Of a DNA stretch of 64,000 bases, positions 22,893-33,900 are shown piece by piece (positions within the stretch are counted from its first letter, which is position 1; every line of letters starts with the position of its first letter). A model generated the notes under the pieces. The model saw nothing but the letters and a program-made list of their open reading frames with translations. It ran no database searches and was not told where the DNA came from. The DNA comes from Allolobophora icterica (Eukaryota; Annelida; Clitellata; Crassiclitellata; Lumbricidae), in contig OY744615.1 of NCBI GenBank assembly GCA_963556255.1, forward strand, positions 3,583,123 through 3,647,122, written 5' to 3'. The position numbers were made by a program, and so were the translations under genes.

Positions 22893-24782
22893 TCACTCAG
22901 TCAGAGGTGGCAGTGTCCTGGAAAGGCAGATGGCATTTCCACGTTGCAGGGCCACTGAAATCCGCTGGAACAAATACGATGTCTCCAGTGGATCGTGCGT
23001 TGAGTCCGATATCCGGCTTCCCAGCTCCACAACGAACTGTAGGCCTTCACCGCTCCAAGATCCGCCCGTCTCCAAGGCGATCGCCACAAAGGTATGGGTG
23101 TTGGTGATGGTTGCGTATTTCGCCCTCTTGATCAGAACTGCATGTTCCGCGGCTTCGCCAGCTCCGATGGATGTGTGGGCAAGGTGGGAGGTGGCGTAGG
23201 TATCGGGCACTGTCACGTCCCATGTCAGGCATCGTCCGCGTGACCAAGGAATCAGCGTGACACCGTCTGGTCGCTTTCCATTTCCTCTTGAGAGGCCGAG
23301 AGGCTCTTTCTGAGCAGGGATTTTCGCTCTGCTCAGCGCTCTCCAGATCACATCGTTGAGCATAGCGTGCCGCTGTTGTTTCCCTCCTCCTCCTCTACAA
23401 ACCAGACCATGAAGCCCTCTTGCGTCGACATTTGCTCGGCAGTGGTGGCACAAGTGCGGCTCACAGAGTGTCGTGCCTAGCCTCACCCCGACTGCGATCC
23501 GTATCTCCTCGTCTGAGAGGCGAAGGCCCAAAGCAGTCACCGGAGGAGCTAGCATCCAGTCACCAGAATGAGGTGCTTGTGAAGCTAGCAGGCGAGCACG
23601 ATCGCGAGGACAGCTGGTGGACTCGAGCAGGCCTGTCCGTGCCTTGTCTGTGTATCGGATATCCCACTCCTTTTGGCGATGAGTTGCTGTTCCTGTTGGT
23701 GGTTCTGCATCTGTCAGGGCCTTCCACGCGGTGAGTGCTGAATTGACCAGTTCGTATGGTATCTCAGCCGACTCTGTTGGTAAGATGCATGTCTGCAGTT
23801 CGGTTGTGCTAGCAGCAGAAGCCAGAAAGGCGGAAAGTGCCAGCGTAGATGCACAACGAACTCCCAGACCACCGTCTCTCACCGGCAAAGAAGCCTGGAG
23901 CCACCGGTCATCGTCAAGGTTTACATTTAGGATGGTCGATAGACCTTCTCTCAACAATTTGTCGAACCGAGCCAAGCCCGGGCAATCAGCACAGACGGCT
24001 GTGCGCATACTGTATAACAGCTTCGGTACACTTAAGCTGTTTCTCAGCAGAACCAGAGCATCATGTGTATGAAGTAAGGATAGTCTTGCGATTGCTCTCT
24101 CGAGATCGTTAGCTTTCGTTTCTAAAACCTTATCCACAGCTGGACCTTGTATCAGAGGTGCACCCAACAAGGTCATCTGTTCGAAGGCCATTTTTGTAAA
24201 GTCTTGAAACGCCGGGTCATCGATCGGCGTTTGGATGTTCTGGCAGGCGATCTCACATTTGCTGCGGTTTAATAGCAAACCCAGCTTCTTTGATTCTTGC
24301 GCAATAAGGTGAACATCGGCGGCCACTGACTCCTTGCTACCCCCCAATGTCAGGTCATCCAAGTATCCAATGCGCAGATCCGAACTCAGCTTTATCAGAA
24401 CCGGTTGTAAGACAAGGCAGAACTCCAGAGGGCCCAGTGGATCGCCTTGCTGGGTCCCTTCTTCAGATCGTATGATATTCGAGCCATAACGCAACAGTGG
24501 ACGGTTGGAGTAGGCGGCGTGAGCAAAACGATAGAGCTCTGGGATGTCTCTAGCCACTGCCTCTAGAAGCGAATCTCTGCGCAGAGTGTTAAAAGCGTTA
24601 GTGAAGTCAAGCTTCACTAGGACGCTGTCTTCAGGCATCGTGGTAACCCAACGACGAGCCAGCAGTTTCATTACGATTCCCAGGACATGGTGGAGGTGAT
24701 AGTTCCACTGATTATAAGGTAAATCGTCTGAGCACAGAGACTGCGGAAGTACCCGTTTTCCCAAAAAATGGCTATGAGGCAT
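22893..24782 (-). CDS. Reverse transcriptase + restriction-like endonuclease ORF of a Dong/R4-like non-LTR retrotransposon
   Basis: A 629-residue uninterrupted frame on the - strand. Seen: RT motif A KLDFTNAFN (57-65), motif B EGTQQGDPLGP (108-118), motif C YLDD (140-143; Leu where many RTs have Ala or Met), a C-x2-C-x9-H-x3-C finger (Cys445, Cys448, His458, Cys462), then RPD (504-506) and WDVT (521-524), which fit the catalytic R/KPD...D of the restriction-like endonuclease. RT-finger-endonuclease order is that of the R2/R4 group, which cuts a chosen target and primes on it. The N-terminus is missing: the frame starts inside the RT fingers, and the upstream - strand has stops. A (TTA)n tract follows the stop on the 3' side. 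Probably recent, because no stop has accumulated. Clade assignment (R4/Dong) is inference from domains plus TAA location. Confidence 0.85.
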   Translation of the reverse strand: MPHSHFLGKRVLPQSLCSDDLPYNQWNYHLHHVLGIVMKLLARRWVTTMPEDSVLVKLDFTNAFNTLRRDSLLEAVARDIPELYRFAHAAYSNRPLLRYGSNIIRSEEGTQQGDPLGPLEFCLVLQPVLIKLSSDLRIGYLDDLTLGGSKESVAADVHLIAQESKKLGLLLNRSKCEIACQNIQTPIDDPAFQDFTKMAFEQMTLLGAPLIQGPAVDKVLETKANDLERAIARLSLLHTHDALVLLRNSLSVPKLLYSMRTAVCADCPGLARFDKLLREGLSTILNVNLDDDRWLQASLPVRDGGLGVRCASTLALSAFLASAASTTELQTCILPTESAEIPYELVNSALTAWKALTDAEPPTGTATHRQKEWDIRYTDKARTGLLESTSCPRDRARLLASQAPHSGDWMLAPPVTALGLRLSDEEIRIAVGVRLGTTLCEPHLCHHCRANVDARGLHGLVCRGGGGKQQRHAMLNDVIWRALSRAKIPAQKEPLGLSRGNGKRPDGVTLIPWSRGRCLTWDVTVPDTYATSHLAHTSIGAGEAAEHAVLIKRAKYATITNTHTFVAIALETGGSWSGEGLQFVVELGSRISDSTHDPLETSYLFQRISVALQRGNAICLSRTLPPLTE

Positions 24783-25341
24783 CTCGGGCTCTTTCTAAGT
24801 CCTCTTCCGTTAATGACCAGCGTGATTCCAGCGCAAGTGATCAGAAACACAAAAATTCAATTCCTTCGAATGTAGACTCAGATGAAGCTGTTGTAGCTGA
24901 GATGGGTTCAGTAAACCTGGAAACACAGATGATAGTTTACAATTACTTTAAAGAGTCATGTCACTTCTGGTTAGGCTGTACTATGAGAGGCGCTTTATAA
25001 ATCTGTAAGTACAATAGAAATCTGTTAATACAATACAATATTGACAGTTTATGTGTCTGGCTACATCAGTATCATGTGTTTACAGATATTACCATTGATC
25101 ATATTACACCCTGTTGTGGACTGCCTTGAGAACTAGGCTGTGCCAGGCGTAGGCCTTTCGTGATGTGAAGCTGATACGTCAGTGGACCTTAGACGAGAGG
25201 AGCCCAATTACGATAATTTTTCTCAATGTTTCTAGGGTAGAAGATCGTCTCTCGGGCATGTCATGTGCAGCTATTGATAGTTTACTGGTCAACAACAGCC
25301 TTGCAGCCTGCAATATAGTCATCCATAAGCTAGAGGCATGC

Positions 25342-25345
<4 letters not shown>
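24783..25345. other. No gene recognised
   Basis: May hold the decayed 5' part of the Dong-like element (- strand) up to about 24900. A LINE-3'-end-like GAGGCGCTTTATAAATCTGT lies near 24989. Nothing else identified. Confidence 0.35.
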
Positions 25346-25420
<75 letters not shown>

Positions 25421-25509
25421 TATTATTTTTTGTAGGATAATCCCTCAGGCGCCTAGAAGCAATTCCGAAGAATTACTGTGCTACTGGGGCTCGTGGTCCT
25501 CGTCCCCGG

Positions 25510-25555
<46 letters not shown>

Positions 25556-25630
25556 GATATCATTACCTTGTTGCTATTGTTGTTGTTATTATTATTATTA
25601 ATTATTACTGTTGTTGTTGTTGTTGTTAAA
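25346..25630. repeat. (TTA)n tracts enclosing an 80-bp unique insert
   Basis: TTA at 25346-25425 and 25512-25555, then TTG/TTA blocks. The insert 25435-25511 begins GATAATCCCTCAGGCGCC and resembles, but does not clearly match, the Dong-like 3' hairpin region. Confidence 0.85.
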
Positions 25631-25799
25631 GCGCATATTGAAAACCTGTAATTGGATATAAACCCTTATGGTGATTAAAAAATCGAATTTATGATTATTT
25701 CCAATTCTGAACACACATCTCAGCTGCTGCAGGAGTAATTATCACAAATTCTGCTAGACATGAACTAATTCGGCAGCTGATACTTTTAGTCATTATGGC

Positions 25800-27350
25800 A
25801 TTACGCACGCGCTAATCCCCCCTCTCTCTCTGCATCTAACAGCCTTTCTCCATCTGACAACCTTCCTGCATCTAACCGATCTTGTTGTCAAGACTTTAAA
25901 CCTAAAGACCAAGACCAAGACCAAGACCTTGAACCTCAAGACCAAGACCAAGACCTTGAACCTCAAGACCAAGACCTTGAACCTCAAGACCAAGACCGAG
26001 ACCAAGACCCAAAAAAATCACAGTCATATCCAGACTTCTATTCCTTACTAAAAATTGTCTAATCGGACTACTCGTTATTTTAATAAAAACATGAGTCTTT
26101 TATTTTATTCAACAACTTTAAATGCAGACTGCAGAGAATTCCGAATTCGTATTTACAAAAGTCCTTCATGCGAAATGTTATTCCAAATGCCTGTTGAATT
26201 TTACAAAAACAATTTGCTCAGAATTTTCTGACCAAGACGTGACTTCTGGTGCCTCATAAAATTCTGCCATGTGAAAAAATACGGTCTACAAGTTCTGAAA
26301 TCGCTAGCACACAAAGCAGCTTTTCAAGAGTCGGGTGTAAAATGTACAAATCGTGAGTCTGTTTGAAATCATTCCATTGCAAATAAACGGAAGTCAAAAT
26401 AATTGGCCGAAACAACAGTGAAACCTCATTCACACCGTGTAAATACTAAAGCAATAATTGTATGAGTACCGGTAATTATTGGATACATTTTAAAAATTCT
26501 TGCCGTTTGTTAAAATTAATGACTGTTCATATTGACAAAAGTCTTGGTCTTGGTCTTGCAAAACCAAGACCAAGACTTTGAACCTCAAGACCAAGACCAA
26601 GACCTTGAACCTCAAGACCAAGACCAAGACCTTGGAACCTCAAGACCAAGACCAAGACTTTTAAAAACGAACTCGAGTGCACTCGAGACCAAGACCTTGG
26701 TCTCGAGGACAACAAGACTGCATCTAACAGGAAGAGAACGCAGCTCAGGAGGAAGCCCATTTCAAATTGTGGGTCCAACGACGGAGAAAGCGCGCTGTTA
26801 CATAGTAGCGGTGCGGGCGAAAGGAACAGAGAGATCACCACGGGTGGCAGAGCGAAGAGAGCGGTGACCAGGTTGAACAGAGGCACGAGAACAGAGCTCA
26901 CTCAGATAAAAGGGAGCACGGCCAAGCTGACATTGCCAGACAATGGAGGCAACCCGGTAGACAATGCATTGCGAGAGTGGTAACCAGTGGAGGACATCTC
27001 GCATGTATTCAGAGACATGGCCAAATTTATGAATGCACCCAATCAAGCGCACAGCGAACGCAGTACACGTTCGCGGCAGTTCAGTCGAGTGAGGGAAAGC
27101 CCAATATAGAGGGAGTAGCAGTAGTCAAGCCGACAGGTAATGAACGCATGAATGAGAGTAGCAGCAGATTTGGGGGAGGGGGAAGAGAGCGGGAAACAAC
27201 GCGAAGCTGTCGTAGCTGAAGTTAGCAAGCGCGGCTCAGCTGCCAGATATGTGGAGAGAGGGTGAGTTCTGAATCCAAGTTGACGCCAAGATCTCTGACG
27301 GAGGTAGTAAAGACGATATGGGGGAACTCAGAGGTAAGACTAGAGTTTAG
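25800..27350 (-). pseudogene. CR1-like LINE RT C-terminus, interrupted by the hAT-like element at 25877-26720
   Basis: On the - strand: VRDLGVNLDSELTLSPHI-like and SAATLIHAFITCRLDYC (27140-27300), VLHWLPLSQCIVYRV (26960-27000), and SLRSATRGDLSVPFARTAT (26800-26860) followed by an AFSVVGPT-like piece. The 49.0-kb fragment (+) is a copy of the same family. Broken in frame and 5' truncated. The hAT insertion splits the last residues. Confidence 0.82.
25877..26720. mobile_element. hAT-like non-autonomous element with CTTGGT-repeat subtermini
   Basis: Exact 8-bp duplication CATCTAAC at 25869-25876 and 26721-26728. Ends CGATCTTGTTGTC and GACAACAAGACTG are inverted, with two mismatches. Subterminal arrays of AAGACCAAGACC / CCTTGAACCTCAAGACCAAG lie at both ends. 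The middle (26010-26520) is unique and non-coding. Same family as 28027-29219. It is inserted in the C-terminal part of a CR1-like LINE. Confidence 0.88.
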
Positions 27351-28607
27351 ATTTGCACTTGCAATTGACATTGGGAGGGGCAATGCGTTATCCTGGACGC
27401 GTTATCAGAAAACATCGGAAGATAGGTGCTTTTTTATTATGCTGTATGCTGATGATCTTGTTGTGGCGGATGACTTAGCAGAGAACGCCCAGACAAGCTT
27501 CACTGGTTGGCAGAAGGCATTGGAGATCAAGGAACTCAAAATAAATACCAGTTAAACACAAGTCATGGTTTGCTCAAGGACAGATGAGGACCTGTTGGTC
27601 ACAGACGGTGGGGAAATGTACTGAAACCTTTACATACCTTGGGTCGATATATAATGAATGCTAAAGGAGGATGCGGGCAAGATGTCAAAAATAGAATAAA
27701 AGTAGTCTGGCAGAAGTGGAGCGATTTGTCTGGTGTTCTGTGTGACCACAAGATCTCGGTTCGTCTTAAAGGAAAGATATACAGGAGAATGATAAGACCG
27801 GTATTGATTTACGGAGCAGAAGCATGGACGCTGAGGAGAAAGGTGGAGGAACTCCTGGAGAGAACAGAGATGAGAATGCTACGATGGATACTTGTTGTGT
27901 CACTGAAGGACAGGAAGAAAAATGAGAATATCCGGAAAACAATCGGAGTGGCCTCTATAACCGACAAGATGCGTGAAACCAGACTGATGTGGTATATGGA
28001 CATGTGGAGCAGACGGAGGAGAATAGCAGTCTTGTTGTCCTCGAGACCAAGGTCTTGGTCTCGAGTGCGCTCGAGTTCGTTTTTAAAAGTCTTGGTCTTG
28101 GTCTTGGTCTTGACGTTCAAAGTCTTGGTCTTGGTCTTGGTCTTGAGGTTCAAGGTCTTGGTCTTGGTCTTGGTCTTGATGTTCAAAGTCTTGGTCTTGG
28201 TTTTTCAAGACCAAGACCAAGACCGACCTAAAATTTTAAATTTTTCCGCGCCATTGCGGTCAATAACGGTCGCACCTCTGGCCCATAGCCAATAATAGAT
28301 AGCTCTTGTCTGGTCAACCGAGAGCCAGACGAACGGAGTCACAGGCAGTTAGACTTTCAGCCACACAGGTAACCCCGGCAGACTGACCCCCGCGATCACT
28401 GCGCAGGCCAGGAGCCAAAGATCTGGGCCACAGTTACACTCCTCTTGGAAATATCTTACATCATGCACCCTCGATCGCTCTCCGTCTTATGGTTGACATC
28501 TTAGTCATATCGGGATGTGGAGTTGTAGGTCAAGTCCGTATATGGACCTACTCTCATACTGGTGGCCTTGATATGACTCCTCACCCTCATTGCCCTCACA
28601 ATCTCAG

Positions 28608-28608
28608 A

Positions 28609-28674
<66 letters not shown>

Positions 28675-28723
28675 ACACACGGTTTGGCTACGTTTGACCA
28701 GGTTAATACCAAGGTTAATCGTG

Positions 28724-28782
<59 letters not shown>
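28608..28782. repeat. (GT)n and (TA)n microsatellites
   Basis: GT at about 28611-28675 and TA at 28729-28782. The TA tract continues at 28957-28985 on the far side of the MITE. Confidence 0.97.
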
Positions 28783-28785
<3 letters not shown>

Positions 28786-28953
28786 GGGCGTCTACACCAT
28801 AGAAACCTTGGAGCAAATGCTCCATACAAGAAATGGGGGCGGGGAGATCTGTCAGTGTGTGTGCCACCATTTTAGGGGAGGAAGGAACGGGAAGGGGGGA
28901 AGAAGAGGGGGAAAAAGGGACGTTGCTCCAATGACTTAGGGGGATAGACGCCC

Positions 28954-28958
<5 letters not shown>
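28781..28958. mobile_element. 178-bp MITE inserted in a TA repeat
   Basis: TACAGGGGCGTCTA at the left and TAGACGCCCCTGTA at the right are exact complements. Further inward GGAGCAAATGCTCC / TTGCTCC also pair. The TA target and small size suggest a Tc1/mariner-type MITE. The centre is G-rich and non-coding. Confidence 0.82.
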
Positions 28959-28992
<34 letters not shown>

Positions 28993-29435
28993 TATACGCC
29001 TCTGAGGAATAGTGTGGATATGATTGTGATTTTTGGGTCGTGGTCTTGGTCTTGGTCTTGAGGTTCAAGGTCTTGGTCTTGGTCTTGGTCTTGAGGTTCA
29101 AGGTCTTGGTCTTGGTCTTGGTCTTGAGGTTCAAGGTCTTGGTCTTGGTCTTGGTCTTGAGGTTCAAGGTCTTGGTCTTGGTCTTGGTCTTGAGGTTTAT
29201 GGTCTTGACAACAAGACTGGAGAATAGTAACATAAAGAGAATCATGAAGACGAAGGTGCATGGACATCGCAGCCGGAGACGCCAGAAGAAGAGATGGATA
29301 GACATGGTTCAGCAGGACCTTAGGCTTCTTGGCTTGAAAAAAGAAAATACAGGAAATCGAGCGAAATGGAGACAGAGGCTCTGAGTGGCTGACCCCCCCG
29401 CGAGGGATTAATCCCAGCCTGAAGAGAAAGACTAA

Positions 29436-29436
<1 letters not shown>

Positions 29437-29534
<98 letters not shown>

Positions 29535-29594
29535 ATTATTATTATTATTATCATCATCATCATCGTCGTCGTCATCATCATCATCATTATTGTA
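29437..29594. repeat. (TTA)n/(TCA)n microsatellite, tail of the RTE-like LINE
   Basis: TTA repeats grading into CATCATCGTCGTC. It starts right after the RTE-like 3' end, so it is probably seeded by the element's own tail. Confidence 0.95.
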
Positions 29595-30080
29595 AAGCAC
29601 CATAAAAAATACTGACAATGCTGTATACATTGCGTAATTATAAATATTAATTAATTTAAATAGCTCGATTTTTAAATGCCATATCTCGAGTTCCTTTTGC
29701 ACTAAATTCTGCCTTTTCTGAACACCGATGCGAAGAAATAATATGCAAAATTTATTAAGTAAAACGAACACAATCTCTTTGTTTCTTATAGTATCTTCTT
29801 AGACGTGACCTGCATATTATAAAAATGATTACGTTGCACGAAAAGACTGGAGATTATATAAAAAATGAAAATAAAGCGAATAATTATATTCGACTCCATA
29901 ATTATATACAAAGAAATCAAAACATGGCTAAAGATTTGTCATTTTATAATTTTAATAAGCTTTCAGACAACACTCATGACAAGCACATTTGCTGCGCTAA
30001 GTATGTTGTTGTTTAAATCAGATACTAGGAAATTAGGAACCGACCATTAAGAATTCACACTTTCACAGCACATAAGCAAC

Positions 30081-30620
30081 TCAACCTTCGTTACTGGGTC
30101 CAACTGCATTAGAGGCAACAGCATTCATTGCTCCTGTAGCAGCCTGAGCGGTGTTATCTCGTACAAAAACAAGAATATATATTAGTGGTAAGTACTGGCA
30201 AATGAGTGCAACAAGAGAATTTAGTATCAGAGCAAATCCCAAAATGACCGGCTGCAGGTACATATATGAAATTGTAAAATAAACCGGTATGAAGACGATC
30301 CAAGCGAACAAGGTTGTAGCTACTGAGATGAACATAAACCAAGATTCGTTGAAGTTGTCTGGGAGCTTCCCGGTGATGAATCCAATTCCGGCGCACAAAA
30401 GCATGATAAATATGTTGTAGGAAAGAGGAATCAGAAACCAAGCGGTCGATTTGTAACAGTAAAGTTCCACGTACTTCTCGAAAATGCTTGGCATTTTCAG
30501 ACTTGATTCAGAAATTGCAACGATTTCGGACGCGGTCACGAAAACCAGCTGCGTAAAAAAATTACCAAGAATAGCGTGATATAAATAGCTGATGAGTAGT
30601 AATAATTAACGGTATACCAG

Positions 30621-30695
<75 letters not shown>

Positions 30696-30845
30696 CTTAT
30701 ATTTATCAGTCTAGACAATTTAATATAATGCTTTTCATCACCTCACAAACTAATGGTCTATCACAGCCTATAATTTTTTATTCCAAAACTTTGTTCCATG
30801 TTGCGGTTTGTCAGCGTGGGCTTACTTTGTAGACAATAAACGAAT

Positions 30846-30902
<57 letters not shown>

Positions 30903-33900
30903 GTCAGTCATTTTATCTGTATGAGGAATAAGGGTATCCTATCATAAGGGCGACTTCGAAAGGGCAACCATCAACAGGGCGCATTCAAAAGGCGCCTCTA
31001 AGAAAGGCGCCTGTTTAAAACGGCGCTGATCAAAAGAGCGCGCAATCATAAGGGCGAGCTATTAAAAAGGCGAACAATAGGTTTAATGTCTGTTTTTTAA
31101 ATGTTAGTCCTACGTTTTTTTATTGATATTTTCACAGTTAGGTTATTGCTATTGTATTTAGTGCCATTATAGCAATAACAATGTATGTTTTTGAAATGTT
31201 AGTTCTACGTTATTTTATTTATATTTTCATAGTTATTACTACTGTAGTTAGAAACAATAATGGCAATTACAATGTCTGTTTTTGAAATGTTGGTCCTACG
31301 TTATTTTATTGATATTTTCTTAGTTAATACAACTGTGTTTAGAGACACTAATAACAATGTCTGTTTTTCAAATGTTTTAGTCCAACATTATTTTATTTAA
31401 ATTTTCATAGTTATTACTACTGTATTTAGAGACACTAATAACAATGTATGTTTTTCAAATGTTAGTCCAACGTTACTTTATTAATATTTTCAAATGTTGA
31501 GGTTGAGACTAGGAGCGATCCCTCTGAGATAATCCATGTTTGTTCTGTTGCCATATTCTTCAACTATTATAGTCTGGATACGTTTGGCAACTCCTTGTTA
31601 ATTTTCCTTCCATACGAACGATGTTGACCCGAAACGAATTGCTCCAACTTCATTTCGTTGAGACTCTGTTCTTTCTTCAAACTGTCTGTTATTATTATCA
31701 TTAATTAAATTTGTAACGCGCGCATGGTCACACCGAAATGTGAATCTAAGGAGCGGATAGTCAGCGTCCAGGAGAAGATGCAATTAGATTTCCAAGTGTT
31801 TGAAAGTCAAGGAGAAATAGTCGGTTTTCAGTATCTTTTTGAAGGTAGAAAGTGAATTTGAGCTACGAAGAGAGAGTGGCAGTCGATTCCATTCCTTGGG
31901 GGAGGGGGAATACATGGAATGCACGCGAGCCCATAACTGTTCTGCACCGTGGCTCAGTTAAAAGGCCCGTACTTGATGATCGCAAGCAACGGGGAGGGAT
32001 ATAAGGAGTTAATAGTGATTGAAGGTAGTAAGGTGTGCTGGTGCTGAGGGCTTCATATGTCAAACAGCCTAACTTGAATTTTATTCTGAACTCAACAGGA
32101 AGCCAATGCAGTTCATGGAGTAGGACCGAGGAGCTTGTTAGTAGTGGAACACGCAGTAACACACGAGCTAAGGAGTTTTGGATGCGTTGCAACTTGTTGA
32201 GTTCATGGTCTGAGAGATCAACAAAAACAGAATTTTAGCATAATCAAGGCGAGAGGAAACAAGGGAACAGGCTATGGTTTGCGACATGTTTTTAGTAATT
32301 AGAGCCGATCTGATGTGACGTATTGCCCTGATATGATAGAAACATGATTTACACAGGTTTGTTATGTGTGGTCGAAATGTGAGCTTGCTGTCTAGGGTTA
32401 CCCCAAGTGTTTTGACAGTGTCTGGTAGTGGCACAGCAGTACCAGCGAGGTTGATGCTAGAAAGTGAAGGGAGAGAACGCAGGCGTTGGTGTGAATAACT
32501 TTCAATAACTAGCCTCAGACTTGTCTGAGTTTATGGCCAAACCATTGAAACAGAACCATGCTTACAAAGATGAGAGGTACTCCTCAAGTTTTAGTTTGCA
32601 AGACTGATCAGTGTGTGACAAGGCAATACGGAGCTGAGTATCATCCGCATATTGTTGTAATTTGACTCCGAAGTTATTAGCTATTTTCTATGACTCTTTA
32701 ATGGAGACTAGCAGAAATTAATGCAGTCTTATTGCAGCATTCGCTATAGGCCTATATTATGTTGTGAGAAAGTTCTCCTATTGCAGAATTAGCAATATAT
32801 TTTATGATTGGATAGTTTCTTTATTGTAGCAAATATATAATCGCGATGAAGTAAGTTACACCAACCTGAAATGCTAGCAAGATATTGAAGAATACGACCT
32901 GGTATTCATGCGATACAAATCGCGGTCTTTGAAGGAGATTCCTCTTTCGATGTAAATAAAAGCGCCAGATAACAAAATTTTTAACGAGCAAAGGAGAGTA
33001 GATCAGGTTGATTCCAATGTGAAAACCAGCAAATCTTAGGGTACATACCCACTTACTTGCATCCGGAGGAACGACAAGACTAAAAACTGTCACACCTGCT
33101 ATCAAAATGCCCAAAACGATCAACATATTCAAGTGAATGTTGAGTTTCTCCAACAATCCGTTCTGTCGATTCGCCAGATATATACAAGCGCAGATGATAG
33201 CGAAAAGAATCAAAATTGTAGCCAGACATAGTAGAGTTACTGATATAGTATGTGAACTTTCGAGATAAAAGGGAGCAATTGGTAAGCAATTTGTAGCATT
33301 TTCATCGTCTGGCCATGTAAATACTGGGCATGGATCACATCCAGTATCGTTCTTTAGGATAACCTCGTTGTCCCGACAGCCCTTACATATCCAGCAACAA
33401 GACTGTGATTGTTCCCTTATCATATACTGCTTCTTTAAACATCGCTGACTACAGACAGATGGCGGTGGCTTAGAAACGTCTTGTGATGCTAAGTTTTTAT
33501 AAAAGAGTTTCCAACTGATCTCAGATTCATTCATATGGAGGCGCATTTCAGTAGAATTCCACAATCCAACCACTTTAGACTCGAGTGCACTTGAGTTTGT
33601 TGACTTATAAAATTGGTTTACAACGACATTTTCTGAAACATCGCCGTTCTCGTCAAATGTTATTCTCCCCAAAACTCCTTGAAAAGTAGTGTTCTTAATC
33701 CTTTGCAGAAAGGCTTCGCCCCAGTTACAGGTTTTCAATAACGCTTTATTCTTAAAACCATCAGGGCATTCAGCCGTAATGTGGTCATGTGCAGCTTGAG
33801 CATACACCAAATACGCGTCATGGACACGATTATAAAATGATGGTACTAATGAACAAATTGTTGAATTGAGAGTCAAATCCTCGCTGCACTTCTTAATTTG

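Larger units (their letters stand above)
28027..29219. mobile_element. hAT-like non-autonomous element inside the RTE-like LINE
   Basis: Exact 8-bp duplication GAGAATAG at 28019-28026 and 29220-29227. Ends CAGTCTTGTTGTC and GACAACAAGACTG are perfect complements. Arrays of CTTGGTCTTGGTCTTGAGGT / TCAAGGT units occupy 28030-28210 and 29040-29210 in the same orientation. The centre carries a GT tract, a TA tract and the TA-targeted MITE 28781-28958. No transposase. Confidence 0.93.
27347..29436 (+). pseudogene. RTE-like LINE reverse transcriptase C-terminus, interrupted by a hAT-like element
   Basis: LYADDLVVADDLAEN (motif C, about 27440-27480), WQKALEIKELKINTS, a CSRTDEDLLVTDGG-like piece, NRIKVVWQKWSDLSGVLCDH, RPVLIYGAEAWTLRRK, LERTEMRMLRWILVVSLKD, then GHVEQTEENS up to 28026. 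After removal of 28027-29219 and one 8-bp repeat, the frame goes on as NIKRIMKTKVHGHRSRRRQK to the stop near 29383. A (TTA)n tail follows at 29437. One or two early frameshifts make it inactive. The order and words are those of RTE/HmRTE-type endonuclease-RTs. Confidence 0.85.

Noticed and set aside
28872..29771. 299-codon frame rich in DQDQDLEPQ repeats
   Set aside because: Composite of MITE subterminal repeats, a TA tract and a TTA tract; it crosses element borders.
32821..32865. Reading exon 1 of the class C receptor through to the stop at 32821
   Set aside because: It would end the receptor after TM4; splicing at TTTCAG|GTTGGT to 30548 completes TM4-TM7 in frame.
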